64,000 nt of DNA from Bacteriovoracaceae bacterium (GTDB taxonomy: Bacteria; Bdellovibrionota; Bacteriovoracia; Bacteriovoracales; Bacteriovoracaceae). Where the stretch lies: assembly GCA_018649885.1 (NCBI GenBank), contig JABIHA010000018.1, positions 1 to 64,000 of the forward strand, written 5' to 3'. The translations under genes were made by a program, and so were the position numbers. A model generated the notes under the pieces. The model saw nothing but the letters and a program-made list of their open reading frames with translations. It had not been told where the DNA came from and searched no databases. Positions 42,910 through 52,449 of this stretch are shown here, piece by piece; the first letter of the stretch is position 1; each line of letters begins with the position of its first letter.

Positions 42910-44111
42910 TGTGGTCCCCTTTCAATAATCAAAGAAGAGTTCTGTCCACCAAATCCAAAGGAATTTTTGAGGATATATTTAAAATCACCTTTTAAGTTTT
43001 CTTCACGGACATGACAAAGATCGCAGCTTTCATCAACTTCATCGAGATTGAGAGTTTGGTGCAACTCTTGTCTTTTAAAGGCAATCACTGAGGTAACCGT
43101 TTCGATAGCACCTGCTGCTGATATACAGTGTCCTACAAGCGATTTAGTCGCAAATACAGGAGTAGTTTTTGCTTTATCTCCCAGCAAGGTTTTTATAGCA
43201 TATGTTTCTGTAGGATCATTTTTAGGAGTTGCGGTCCCGTGTACAGAGATAGCATCAATATCGGAAATATCTAATCCACTATCATCAAGGGCCCTTTTCA
43301 TAGAGTCATAAGCTCCTCTACCTTCAGGGTGAGGATCACTGACACTGTGGGCGTCAAGACTATTTCCATGACCTACGATGTAACCCAAAACCTTAGCTCC
43401 TCTAGCTATTGCACTAGTTTCAGATTCTAGAACTAAAAATGCAGCTCCTTCTCCAAGTACAAAACCATTTCTATTTTTATCAAATGGTCTTGAAGCCGTT
43501 TTTGGGTTTTCATTATCAGTGGTCATTGCACCAATTCGACAAAAGCCTGCAATACCCATGGGATTGACCATGGAATCAGTTCCGCCGGCCAAGCATATAT
43601 CAAGAGATCCTGATTTGACTTTTTTATAGGCATCTCCAATGGCATCTGTTCCAGCTGCACATGCTGAAATATGAATTGCGGGTGAATGATTGAATCCAAA
43701 TTCATGAGAAATCATATGAGCACATAAATCACTCGGAAAGTTGAGAAATGATATTTCATTTGAAGTTTTTCCATTAAAGCGCACATCAATTAAGTCATCC
43801 ATGGAGAAAAGCTCAAGCCCTATTCCAATGGAAAGTGATGAGTTTGCCTTTTTAATCTGATCTGTGCTGAGGCCACTATTTGAAATCGCCTCACGAGATG
43901 CCTTCAGAGCAAAGTCAACTTTGATATCACGGTAGTTTGCACTGAAATCTTTAACTTCACATGCTATATGAGTTGGAAGCCCAGAAGCATCAAATCTAGT
44001 AATTTCACCTGCGCCAGAGACCCCGTCATAGAGTGATTTTTCAAATGCTTCAATATCATTTCCAATAGGTGTGATGGCCCCAATACCTGTAATACAGACG
44101 CGATTACTCAT
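42906..44111 (-). CDS. beta-ketoacyl-ACP synthase II-type condensing enzyme
   Basis: Ketosynthase of 401 residues with a complete catalytic set: nucleophile in HISACAAGTDAIG (Cys151), His in VHGTATPKND and His in GHCISAAGAIE. The C-terminal FGFGGQNSSLII is also typical of FabF. It elongates ACP-bound acyl chains with malonyl-ACP. FabF-type length is about 410. It overlaps by 8 bases a shorter ketosynthase-like gene that lacks the Cys, an arrangement like the KS/chain-length-factor pairs of type II PKS and aryl-polyene pathways. Confidence 0.9.
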   Translation of the reverse strand: MSNRVCITGIGAITPIGNDIEAFEKSLYDGVSGAGEITRFDASGLPTHIACEVKDFSANYRDIKVDFALKASREAISNSGLSTDQIKKANSSLSIGIGLELFSMDDLIDVRFNGKTSNEISFLNFPSDLCAHMISHEFGFNHSPAIHISACAAGTDAIGDAYKKVKSGSLDICLAGGTDSMVNPMGIAGFCRIGAMTTDNENPKTASRPFDKNRNGFVLGEGAAFLVLESETSAIARGAKVLGYIVGHGNSLDAHSVSDPHPEGRGAYDSMKRALDDSGLDISDIDAISVHGTATPKNDPTETYAIKTLLGDKAKTTPVFATKSLVGHCISAAGAIETVTSVIAFKRQELHQTLNLDEVDESCDLCHVREENLKGDFKYILKNSFGFGGQNSSLIIERGPQ

Positions 44112-44964
44112 GTTGAGCCCCTCCTAGTTCAATGGAGATACTTGTTCCAAAGTCAGTGTGGTGATCTATAGTTTCACAGTGGTTTTCTTTTGCACTTTCT
44201 AGCTTTGTGACAATCTCTAGAGAAATTTGGCTACACCCAAGAGGAAGCTCTAGGGTTTTTCCTTGGATTTCACTAATCTTGTTACCAATATCCACTGGCC
44301 TGTAAGACTCTATGACATCTTTTATTTGTAGGCCCAAGTCATCTCTTCTAAGTATCATGACTGACGCTGAATCTATGGGATCCTTGTTTAAGTCGTGGCC
44401 CAAACGTTGGTAGAATTGCCTGACGAGAAAGTTATCTTGATCACAAGCGGATCCAACTATAGCATAGTCAATGATTCCATCTTCCAGATCTTTGATTCCC
44501 TTTTGCAAGCATTGAACCCAGTCCGAAACACCAGAATAAGTCATAAAATACCTTCCGGTGACACCTAAGTTATATGAAGTGTGAAACAAGGCCATATTGG
44601 GAAGACATTTAAAAGTCAGAAGTGGATTCATCGAATTATAAGCAAGATCTGAAAAAACCTTTATATCAAATTTGTTATCAGTAATTGATTTTACACATAA
44701 TTTTTCTAGTGGTGCCTCATCAAATGGCAGAATTCCTACGCATAGATAAATGCCAACTCGGCTGAGATCTTGATCTTCTTCAATTTTTGCCTGCTCCCAT
44801 GACTTGAGAGCGCAAAGGGCCATGAGTTTATCCTGCTTTGACATGAACTTAAAAAGCTTTCTATCTTTTAAAAGCCCCTTGATTTCAGTGTCTAGGCTTT
44901 TCATGGCCAATTGATTTGACTCAAAATCACTTGATATGAAGTTGTATCCGGATTTTATTCTCAT
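44104..44964 (-). CDS. inactive ketosynthase-like protein (chain-length-factor-like)
   Basis: Protein of 286 residues that matches the N-terminal thiolase-fold half of ketosynthases: CLPNMALFHTSYNLGVTGRY, then FMTYSGVSDWVQCLQKGI where the nucleophile Cys would be (Gly-Val instead), then IIDYAIVGSACD. It is truncated relative to the 400-residue family and lacks the catalytic His motifs. By analogy with chain length factors it may form a heterodimer with the adjacent KAS II-like protein and set chain length. Inference from family and gene order. Confidence 0.65.
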   Translation of the reverse strand: MRIKSGYNFISSDFESNQLAMKSLDTEIKGLLKDRKLFKFMSKQDKLMALCALKSWEQAKIEEDQDLSRVGIYLCVGILPFDEAPLEKLCVKSITDNKFDIKVFSDLAYNSMNPLLTFKCLPNMALFHTSYNLGVTGRYFMTYSGVSDWVQCLQKGIKDLEDGIIDYAIVGSACDQDNFLVRQFYQRLGHDLNKDPIDSASVMILRRDDLGLQIKDVIESYRPVDIGNKISEIQGKTLELPLGCSQISLEIVTKLESAKENHCETIDHHTDFGTSISIELGGAQHE

Positions 44965-45437
44965 CGATACTCCGGTGGATTTTCAAGTCCTCTAGTCCAT
45001 ACTTTATATACATCTTGTCTTTGTTTTTTTACATTTTCTGAATCAATGGCCATTAAGCTAAATGTGATAATTCCTGAGGCCCTTTGCTCGCCATTACAGC
45101 TGGCCTCCACTTTAATTTTTGCAGCATCGGTGAGTTGTGACATAAAAGTTGCCTTATATGTTAAGACATCACCAGGAATTGAAAATCCTCTGAACTTCAT
45201 TTTATCAACTTGGCAAAGGAGGGCCCTTTTAATATTTTCATCACTTGTATTTACTGTGGCCTCAAGGAGGAAACCCGCAAGTTGAGCAAGTCCTTCAATA
45301 ATCATAGCTCCTGGAAGCACGGGAAAATCAGGAAAGTGATCATGCATTATTGATTCAGTATAAGAGATGGCCTTAAGACCTGTTGCAGTTTCACCCAAGT
45401 GAATTTCTGTAATTCTATCTAGTAAGAAATATCTCAT
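44961..45437 (-). CDS. 3-hydroxyacyl-ACP dehydratase (FabZ/FabA-like hotdog)
   Basis: Hotdog protein of 158 residues. SIMHDHFPDFPVLPGAMIIEGLAQLAG (split here: MHDHFPDFPVLPG at about 31-43, then IIEGLAQ) carries the catalytic His and the Glu on the hotdog helix. It dehydrates 3-hydroxyacyl-ACP to trans-2-enoyl-ACP. Overlaps both neighbours by 1-4 bases. Slightly longer than FabZ (about 145-150). Confidence 0.85.
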   Translation of the reverse strand: MRYFLLDRITEIHLGETATGLKAISYTESIMHDHFPDFPVLPGAMIIEGLAQLAGFLLEATVNTSDENIKRALLCQVDKMKFRGFSIPGDVLTYKATFMSQLTDAAKIKVEASCNGEQRASGIITFSLMAIDSENVKKQRQDVYKVWTRGLENPPEYR

Positions 45438-46123
45438 TATAGGCCCCCATCGAGGACAAAGTTTTGTCCTGTTATATATGTATTTTCAGAAACGATCCAA
45501 GAAATTGTCTTGGCCATATCTTTATTTGTCCCGAATCGTTTTAAGGAACAGTGTTTAAGGTAAGATTTTTTACTTTTCTGATCGATAATTTTTCCAGCCC
45601 CATCTTCTAGAAGTCCAGGATCTACACAATTGATTAGGACACCATCACGACCCAGTTGCTTGGACAGAGATTGAACCAGCCCTTTCAATGTCCCTTTTGA
45701 TAGTGCATACTCTGGTGCCACATCAATGGATTTAGTTCCAACAAGAGATCCTACGAAAATAATATTCGAAGGTCGCTTCAATAGCTTCTTTGAGTTGAGT
45801 ATTCCAATAAGATCGTATGGACCTACACTTTGAACAAGATTTGATTTTGTAAATATTTGGTAATTTAATTTTGAGCGGTCTTCATCAACATTTAACTCAC
45901 GATCAATACCAGCGGCAAATACAATGGCATCAACAGGTCTTGTGATCTTTTCACATAATGCAGCAATTGATTTTGGGTCGGTTAAATCGCAGTGTTCCCC
46001 ATCATCTTGAATTTTATTTTGGTGGTAACTGCCAATAGTCTCAAAACCTAGTTCTCGTAAGCTCTTTTGAACTTCACTACCAATGTAGCCACTAGCACCA
46101 ATAATTAAGGCAAGTCTTTTCAT
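45437..46123 (-). CDS. short-chain dehydrogenase (FabG-like)
   Basis: SDR of 228 residues: LIIGASGYIGSEVQKSL, VFAAGIDRE (NAG variant), IFVGSLVGTKS (Ser), YALSKGTLKGLVQSL (Tyr/Lys) and ITGQNFVLDGGL at the end. Probably a second keto-reductase of the operon, acting on a different chain length or substituent. Stop and start share a base with neighbours. Confidence 0.85.
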   Translation of the reverse strand: MKRLALIIGASGYIGSEVQKSLRELGFETIGSYHQNKIQDDGEHCDLTDPKSIAALCEKITRPVDAIVFAAGIDRELNVDEDRSKLNYQIFTKSNLVQSVGPYDLIGILNSKKLLKRPSNIIFVGSLVGTKSIDVAPEYALSKGTLKGLVQSLSKQLGRDGVLINCVDPGLLEDGAGKIIDQKSKKSYLKHCSLKRFGTNKDMAKTISWIVSENTYITGQNFVLDGGL

Positions 46124-46872
46124 TACAGCCCCCCATCAGCGATAAGGGTTGAGCCGCTCATATAGCCACTTAAATCAGATAATAAAAATGATGTGACCTT
46201 GGCAATTTCACTAAAACTTCCAGGTCTTCCAAGAGCTGTTTGCTCAAAGAATTCTTCCTTTTTTTCTTCAGGAATTCCCTTTGCTACACCGCCATCTAAT
46301 ATTCCTGGGGCCAAGCAGTTGACTCTTATTTGGTATTTACCAATCTCTTTACAAAGAGATTCAGAAAATCCTTTAAGCGCTGCTTTTGTGGCACAGTAGT
46401 CTATGGGAGCTGCTAATATTCTTACACCAGCTAACGAGCTGACATTTACAATAGAGCCTGATTTTTTTCTAATCATTGGACGAATAATTGATTTAGTCGC
46501 TGCAAATGCACTCTTTAAGTTAATTCTTGTGGTGCGATCCCAATCTTCTTCATCGAGTAGTGCTAGCGGATAAAATTCACTTACTCCCAAATTATTGACA
46601 AGACCATCGATTTTTCCCCACTTCTCCATTACCAATTCAGAAAGTTTCTTATAACCCTCTAATGAGTCAGCTTCAACCTGCATACAGATATGTTCTCTTC
46701 CAGTGTTGTCAGCGATTTCATCAAGAAGCTCATTTGCAATTTTCTCATTTTTACCATAAGTAAACGCAATATGGGCCCCTCTACTACTGAGGAGTTTGAC
46801 TATCTCACATCCGAGACCGCGCGATCCGCCGGTTACGATAATGACTTTGTCCATATGTAAGTTTTCAAACAT
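46123..46872 (-). CDS. short-chain dehydrogenase (FabG-like)
   Basis: SDR of 249 residues: IIVTGGSRGLGCEIVKLL, LVNNLGVSEF (NNxG), VNVSSLAGVR (Ser), YCATKAALKGFSESL (Tyr/Lys) and MSGSTLIADGGL. GGAG lies 7 bases before the ATG at 46872; a second ATG at 46854 is also possible. It is the third FabG-like reductase in this operon, which is unusual for a simple elongation cycle. Confidence 0.87.
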   Translation of the reverse strand: MFENLHMDKVIIVTGGSRGLGCEIVKLLSSRGAHIAFTYGKNEKIANELLDEIADNTGREHICMQVEADSLEGYKKLSELVMEKWGKIDGLVNNLGVSEFYPLALLDEEDWDRTTRINLKSAFAATKSIIRPMIRKKSGSIVNVSSLAGVRILAAPIDYCATKAALKGFSESLCKEIGKYQIRVNCLAPGILDGGVAKGIPEEKKEEFFEQTALGRPGSFSEIAKVTSFLLSDLSGYMSGSTLIADGGL

Positions 46873-46874
46873 AA

Positions 46875-47642
46875 TTAAGCTCCCATAATATGACCACCAG
46901 AATCAATATAATGGGTTCCTCCTGTAATATTTTTTGCAAGATCAGAGCAAAGATAGGTAGCAAAATTTCCAACATCAGTTATAGTTGTTGGCTCCCCAAG
47001 AGGAGTTCTTTCTTTGACAATCTCCATAGTTTTTTTAAAATTTGGAAATATTGAAGCAGCTAGCGTTTTTACTGGCCCAGGTGAAAGAGTGTTAACTCTA
47101 ATTTTATGAGCTCCAAGTTCATCGGCAAGATACTTTACAGATGACTCAAGAGCCGCTTTTGCTGGTCCCATGATTTTGTAACCTGTCATAACTTTTTGTG
47201 AACCGTAAAATGAAAGTGTTAATATTGATCCGCCGTTGTCTTTCATGAAGGGAGTGGATCTATTTGCAATATCTATTAGTGAAAAAACACTTATTTCCAT
47301 TGTTTGCGAGAAATCTTCCTTAGAAGTTTTGGTGAAGTCATTTTCAAGACAGTTCGTGGGCGTAAATGCTAGGGAATGGACCACTATATCTACTGAGCCC
47401 CATTTTTTTTCAACTTCACTAAATACAAGATCAAGGTCAGTTGAATCTGTAACATCACATTTAACAACAAAGCTGGCATTCAACTCGTTATCAACTTTTT
47501 GTACTCTTGAAAGAAGTCTTTCATTTTGATAAGTAAAAGCAATGTCAGCACCGGCTTCTTTAAGAGACCTTGCAATTCCATAAGCTATGCTTCTGTTATT
47601 GGCTATTCCAAAAATGAGTGCTTTTTTGCCGCTTAAATTCAT
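46875..47642 (-). CDS. fabI: enoyl-ACP reductase (FabI type)
   Basis: Protein of 255 residues: LIFGIANNRSIAYGIARSL (FabI-type cofactor loop with SIAxG), VVHSLAFTP (HSxAxA region), LSFYGSQKVMTGYKIMGPAKAALE (split: LSFYGSQKVM, then GYKIMGPAKAAL, with Tyr and Lys six apart as in FabI) and NITGGTHYIDSGGHIMG. It saturates the trans-2-enoyl-ACP. It overlaps the upstream radical SAM gene by ATGA. May be pathway-specific and not the housekeeping FabI. Confidence 0.88.
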   Translation of the reverse strand: MNLSGKKALIFGIANNRSIAYGIARSLKEAGADIAFTYQNERLLSRVQKVDNELNASFVVKCDVTDSTDLDLVFSEVEKKWGSVDIVVHSLAFTPTNCLENDFTKTSKEDFSQTMEISVFSLIDIANRSTPFMKDNGGSILTLSFYGSQKVMTGYKIMGPAKAALESSVKYLADELGAHKIRVNTLSPGPVKTLAASIFPNFKKTMEIVKERTPLGEPTTITDVGNFATYLCSDLAKNITGGTHYIDSGGHIMGA

Positions 47643-49123
47643 GGTTCAAGCTCCGTTCTCTCTGGCACTTTCACACCATCAAGCTTTAGTCTTTGATCTT
47701 TAAAACGGTGAATATTATTGTATGCACAGCCAGGCATTAGCCTTCCATCAGGAAGAGCATAGTGGGTGCAACATTTTCTAATTCTCGCAACATCAAAATC
47801 AAATTCATCCATAAAGGCGTGAATAAAAATGGCCTTAACTTTTGTTTCTGAGAGCTTCCACAACTGGTCTTGCTCTAGTGTACCGGCTTGCTGATATTCT
47901 TTTAAAATTGCTTTAAGTGATTTGAGAAGCCCCTCTGAGTCAACTGTTACTGATTGAGCTGACCAAAGGTTATAGATTGCATCTTGAATTAATTCCGATG
48001 CCTTATTATCAACATCCATGATCGCCCTATTGGTGAGAGCATCCATATAGACCGCTAAATCTCCAAAGTGAGTAAGAGGGACAAATTTCTTATCATCAAC
48101 TTTTAATACATAGGAAGCCGTATAGCATGATGGATGAGAACAAGGGATAGGTAGGAAATCTTCTTTTTCAAGCCAAGTGGATTGTTCTCCTATTAGCTTA
48201 TGAATATCATATTGAGTTAGCTTTTGTAATGGATCAGATGGAAATGATGTCCCACCTGCTCCAGTATAGGCAGCTGGTTGAAGAGTCACTGAAGTTATAA
48301 AATCTTTTGATAATGCAAAATCTATAATCTTACCTATTTCATGGTCATTATAACCTTTGGCAATTGTGGGAACTAATATTGTAGGGATATCAAACTCTTC
48401 ACAATGCTCAAGGCACTTCATTTTCAACTCTAAAAGGTTTTCACCTCTAATGGCGTGATAGTTTTTGTCTTCCATGGAATCAAATTGCAAAGACAGATAT
48501 AGACCTGCTTCTTTGAATTTTTTAGCAAACTCTCTATTTCTAGCAATTCTTAGTCCATGGGATGAAACCAAAACTCTTTTGATGTTTTTCTGGCTTGTGG
48601 CATACTCTGCTAATTTGAAAAAATCTGGATGAAGAGTTGGCTCTCCTCCACTTAAGAGCATTAATTCTAAACTGCCTTCTTTTTCAAGTAATCCATCAGT
48701 AACCTTTTTAAAGTCTTCTAAACTCATATCGTAATTATTTTCATTCCATACAATGCATATAGGGCATTTGAGATCACACTTATTACTTATCTCTACGATA
48801 GGTGAGCAGGTGTGTTGCTCATGATCCTCACACAGACCACAATCATCAGGACAGCCTTTTTCTACAGGTGTTGACCACTGCTTTGGCTTGGTGCCTGGTT
48901 TTGTGTAAGAAAGTGATTTCACCCAGTAGTTGATGTCTGAGCTTAATAATGCCTCAAATTCACCGTGGATCATGCACCTTTTTGAAAGTACAACTCGGCC
49001 ATCTCTGAAGATTACCTTTGCTTGAATTGTTCTTCTGCATTTTGGACAGATTGATTGTGTAGCGGTGAAAAATGCACCCTTACGATCTTCTTTGTCTTTA
49101 AACGTGTTATCACAGCAGTCCAT
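47639..49123 (-). CDS. radical SAM protein of the tetraether-lipid-synthase (Tes)-like type
   Basis: Protein of 494 residues from the ATG at 49123 (GGAG 7 bases upstream). It has an N-terminal zinc-like knuckle CPKCRRTI (about 26-33) with KRCMIHGEFEALLSSD, then GCPDDCGLCEDHEQHTC, then the SAM cluster CDLKCPIC (Cys 116, 120, 123), LMLLSGGEPTLHPDF, and a C-terminal Cys set RKCCTHYALPDG then MPGCAYN. This order of Cys groups is that of Tes-like radical SAM enzymes, which join lipid tails by C-C coupling in archaea and have bacterial homologues. It is the first gene of an operon with ACP and a full elongation cycle, so it likely modifies or couples acyl chains. Exact reaction is inference. Confidence 0.8.
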   Translation of the reverse strand: MDCCDNTFKDKEDRKGAFFTATQSICPKCRRTIQAKVIFRDGRVVLSKRCMIHGEFEALLSSDINYWVKSLSYTKPGTKPKQWSTPVEKGCPDDCGLCEDHEQHTCSPIVEISNKCDLKCPICIVWNENNYDMSLEDFKKVTDGLLEKEGSLELMLLSGGEPTLHPDFFKLAEYATSQKNIKRVLVSSHGLRIARNREFAKKFKEAGLYLSLQFDSMEDKNYHAIRGENLLELKMKCLEHCEEFDIPTILVPTIAKGYNDHEIGKIIDFALSKDFITSVTLQPAAYTGAGGTSFPSDPLQKLTQYDIHKLIGEQSTWLEKEDFLPIPCSHPSCYTASYVLKVDDKKFVPLTHFGDLAVYMDALTNRAIMDVDNKASELIQDAIYNLWSAQSVTVDSEGLLKSLKAILKEYQQAGTLEQDQLWKLSETKVKAIFIHAFMDEFDFDVARIRKCCTHYALPDGRLMPGCAYNNIHRFKDQRLKLDGVKVPERTELEP

Positions 49124-49320
49124 TGAATTACTCCGTATTTTAGCTAAATTTAACTTCAAAAATTTGTGTACCTAGATTCATAATATGACCAAAACGCATT
49201 TATTTCGAATGCTTAGCGTTCATGGTGTAATCTTTATAGGAAATACTCGGAAGTTGTCGGCTGCAATTGTTTACAGACTTTACAGCGGTAAAATTAATGG
49301 GAAGTTTTTACATAAAAAGG

Positions 49321-52300
49321 CTATTCAAAGAGGGATTCAAAGTCACTCATAGTGAGTCTTCCAGTGAAATATTGGTCATCATTATCTGCCAATAAATCTT
49401 GAAATAGCTCACGTTTGGCGTCTTGAAGTAAGAGTACTTTCTCTTCTACCGAGTCTTTGATAATAGGTCGGTATACGGTCAAGGTATTTTTTTGACCAAT
49501 CCTGTGGGCCCTATCAACGGCCTGTGATTCCACTGCAGGATTCCACCAAGGGTCCATCAAAAAGATATAGCTAGCTTGAGGAAGGTTTAGCCCCACGCCC
49601 CCAGCTTTTAGTGAAATAACAAAAATTGATGTCTTACCAGCTTGAAATTCTTCAATTTCTTTTTGACGTTTTTTAAAGTTTTGGCTGCCATCAATTCTAG
49701 AATATTTCCAATGTTTTTCTATAATCGCCTTTTGGATAATATCTAGATAGGAAGTAAATTGTGAAAATACTAGGACCTGGTGTCCTTCAGCTACAATTTG
49801 CTCTAGGTTTTCCATCAAAAAATCAACTTTTGTGGAAATATGATTAGCCGATTTTTGCCAAAGACACATTTGCCTTAGCTCTAAGAGGCCTTTTAAAATT
49901 TCGCCATACTTTTTCTTGGGGATGACATTTTTAATTCTTTCTTTGATTCGTGTTAAACCATTTTTATATTTATCTCTTTCAAGCTCACTAAAATTTAGAT
50001 AGACAACATTTTCAATTTTGTCAGGCAAGTCAGTTAGAACCTGAGCTTTCGTTCTTCTCAAAATAAAAGGTCTTGCTGTTTTCTTAGCCAGAAGTCTAGA
50101 CTTCTTAGTCGAGGTGGTCCTAATGAATTGGAGATCTCCCCATACGCCAGGTATAGATAAATCTAATATATTATAAAATTCAGAGAGGTCATTTTCTACT
50201 GGTGTACCAGTCAAACAGATTCTAAATCCAGCATTAATCTTCCTGGCGGCCATTGCCCCAAGGGACCTTATATTTTTTAGGTGTTGAACCTCATCTAGGA
50301 TAAATATATCGAAGAACTCTTCTTGGAAAATATTATCAGCTTCTTTTTTCATCACACCATAACTGGTGATAATAACTTTTGTATCTTTTGGATATTGTCT
50401 ATCTCCACCGTAATAAACAGAGTAATCAAGTGTCGAAAATTTGAGAATTTCTTTTTCCCAATTGAGAAGAATTGATACTGGGCATACTATAAGAACTTTT
50501 TTGATTTTATGGATGATACTTTCTAAGAACATTATTGTCTGAAGCGTTTTACCAAGACCCATATCATCTGCCAGACAGGCACCCAATTTATTTTCATGTA
50601 AAAATCGTAGCCAATTATAGCCAGTTACTTGGTAGTTTCGAGCAATATCTTTAAATATAGGAGGGGTATCATATTCAGGCATTTTATCAAGAGTGAGAAG
50701 TCTCTCACATAGTGCTTTTTCTTCGTCTGTTAGAATTCCATCAATGCCGAGTCTTTTAAGTTCGAAGAGCTCAAAAATCCTTGCTCGATTAAACGGAACT
50801 AGAAAATTCTTACCTTTCGTCTCTGAATTTTGACTCTCTTCGCTTTTTTCAAATTTAGTATATTTCTTCATGAATCTTAATAGATCTTTTTGATCCTTAT
50901 TCAGAAGTACTAAACCTGTTTTGGTGAGAGCGTATCCTTTGTCAGAATCGGCTCTTTTTATGATTTCAAAATCCTCTTCACTCATTTTGAGCTCTAGGTC
51001 AAACCAATCTAGCTTGAAATTTCTTCTTTCAAAGCGAATAGATGAATTCCATGTGCTGAGCTCTAATTTATCGTAGTAAATAGTGACACCGTAAGGAGTG
51101 ACTTTTTCAAAGAAACTTGAAATACCATCTAGCAAACTTCCTGTGGGAATTTCCAACTGAAGGGTATGATCTTCACTAATATACTTTGAGTAGCGAAATG
51201 AATTGACCCCAAAATTTGAAAAAATGGATTCAAAAATCAGTTTAAAAAATTGGCCATCGTATTTTATAAGTTTCTCATCGACATGATGATAAGAATAAAA
51301 TGTTTTGTCATCCAAGAGGTTCTTACAAAGTGATGTAACGGTTGCCCTTTCATTGGAAGTTCGCAAAACACTTGTATAGGGGTCAGACCTATTTTCAATA
51401 CTTTCAAAGAATTTCTCTACAAACTCTGTCGCATCAATTTTTCTTTTAAATGTAGCAAGGTAGCCACCTTCAAAACAAAAGAGCTTGAGTCCCTTGTGAA
51501 AGGGAAGTATTAGATCGTTGTCGTCATGGAGAACTATTTCTACTGAGAGATGATTTTTTCTTGTGGCCTTTTGGATGCTAATTCTTGTGTGGGTGTCTTT
51601 GATTTCTAATTCATTTAATTTCTTTCCAGAAACTTTTAAATCCAGAATATCCATTTCAACTAGATTGCTGGTTACACTTAGGTAATCTTCAATATCATGA
51701 GGTGAATTTTCGGATCTTAATTTTCTAATAAAATCTTTTAGCTCAATTGGCAGGTGATATGACTTCCCACCTTTCCAGTCATAGAGGTAGAGATTTTCAA
51801 AAACTGTTATTTCCCCGACTTCTTCTCCATCAGCTAATTGATAGGAAAACTTCCTATTCCAGTAGGGGACTCCACCAATTTGATCTTCTTTTAAATTTAC
51901 AACCAATTTTCCTTCAAACTTAACGGGAAGAGGAAATTGAATTGATTTAGAACGATCTGCTAACCAGTAAAATAGTGATGAATAAGTGGAATTAGGAGGT
52001 GCCCCTTTAAGTCTTTGAGCCGAATCAATTATTGTGCCGTATTCATTGATAGAGACGGCACTGAGATCAGAAAGTGATGTGGGAACATTGAGATTAATTT
52101 GAGTACCAAGGGACTTGAGCCTGAATTCAATAAATAGTGCAAGAGCATGGATGCAATGATGATCTGCTCTCCACTCTCTACAGCTACAATAAGAGCGCAT
52201 AGGACCTTCTGCACTTCCTTCCAGCCGTTTCTTATAAGTCAGCCGGCTTTCGGCAATAGGCGAGTCTTTTATTATGCCTGAAATAATATAAAACTCATCC

Positions 52301-52347
52301 GAGTTGTGTTTGATAAAAGACAGGTTAACCTTGCCTCCTAAGCACAC
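49321..52347 (-). CDS. SWIM-domain SNF2-family helicase/ATPase
   Basis: Protein of at least 1008 residues. A SWIM zinc motif YCSCREWRADHHCIH (Cys54, Cys56, Cys65, His67) is followed by a long middle region and a SNF2 ATPase near residues 560-1000: ADDMGLGKTLQT (Walker A), LDEVQHLKN (DExH-type box II), LTGTPVEND, and helicase C with VFSQFTSYLD, SLKAGGVGLNLPQA and DRAHRIGQ. Acts on DNA or nucleoprotein using ATP. The first normal start codon is GTG 52347, but coding-like sequence continues upstream to an ATT at 52449 that has GGAG 7 bases before it, so the true N-terminus is probably 34 residues longer. Confidence 0.9.
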   Translation of the reverse strand: MCLGGKVNLSFIKHNSDEFYIISGIIKDSPIAESRLTYKKRLEGSAEGPMRSYCSCREWRADHHCIHALALFIEFRLKSLGTQINLNVPTSLSDLSAVSINEYGTIIDSAQRLKGAPPNSTYSSLFYWLADRSKSIQFPLPVKFEGKLVVNLKEDQIGGVPYWNRKFSYQLADGEEVGEITVFENLYLYDWKGGKSYHLPIELKDFIRKLRSENSPHDIEDYLSVTSNLVEMDILDLKVSGKKLNELEIKDTHTRISIQKATRKNHLSVEIVLHDDNDLILPFHKGLKLFCFEGGYLATFKRKIDATEFVEKFFESIENRSDPYTSVLRTSNERATVTSLCKNLLDDKTFYSYHHVDEKLIKYDGQFFKLIFESIFSNFGVNSFRYSKYISEDHTLQLEIPTGSLLDGISSFFEKVTPYGVTIYYDKLELSTWNSSIRFERRNFKLDWFDLELKMSEEDFEIIKRADSDKGYALTKTGLVLLNKDQKDLLRFMKKYTKFEKSEESQNSETKGKNFLVPFNRARIFELFELKRLGIDGILTDEEKALCERLLTLDKMPEYDTPPIFKDIARNYQVTGYNWLRFLHENKLGACLADDMGLGKTLQTIMFLESIIHKIKKVLIVCPVSILLNWEKEILKFSTLDYSVYYGGDRQYPKDTKVIITSYGVMKKEADNIFQEEFFDIFILDEVQHLKNIRSLGAMAARKINAGFRICLTGTPVENDLSEFYNILDLSIPGVWGDLQFIRTTSTKKSRLLAKKTARPFILRRTKAQVLTDLPDKIENVVYLNFSELERDKYKNGLTRIKERIKNVIPKKKYGEILKGLLELRQMCLWQKSANHISTKVDFLMENLEQIVAEGHQVLVFSQFTSYLDIIQKAIIEKHWKYSRIDGSQNFKKRQKEIEEFQAGKTSIFVISLKAGGVGLNLPQASYIFLMDPWWNPAVESQAVDRAHRIGQKNTLTVYRPIIKDSVEEKVLLLQDAKRELFQDLLADNDDQYFTGRLTMSDFESLFE

Positions 52348-52449
52348 TTGGCTGGCAGAATTATAGTTTATCTGAGGAAAATACTCGGTGGCCTGAGTAT
52401 GAATTTCTCTAGGAATTAAAGGACTTAGGGCTTTCTCGGGGCTGCTAAT

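Noticed and set aside
49180-49185. TATTAT on the minus strand as the -10 box of the lipid operon
   Set aside because: No acceptable -35 box at 16-18 bases; position is plausible but the evidence is thin.
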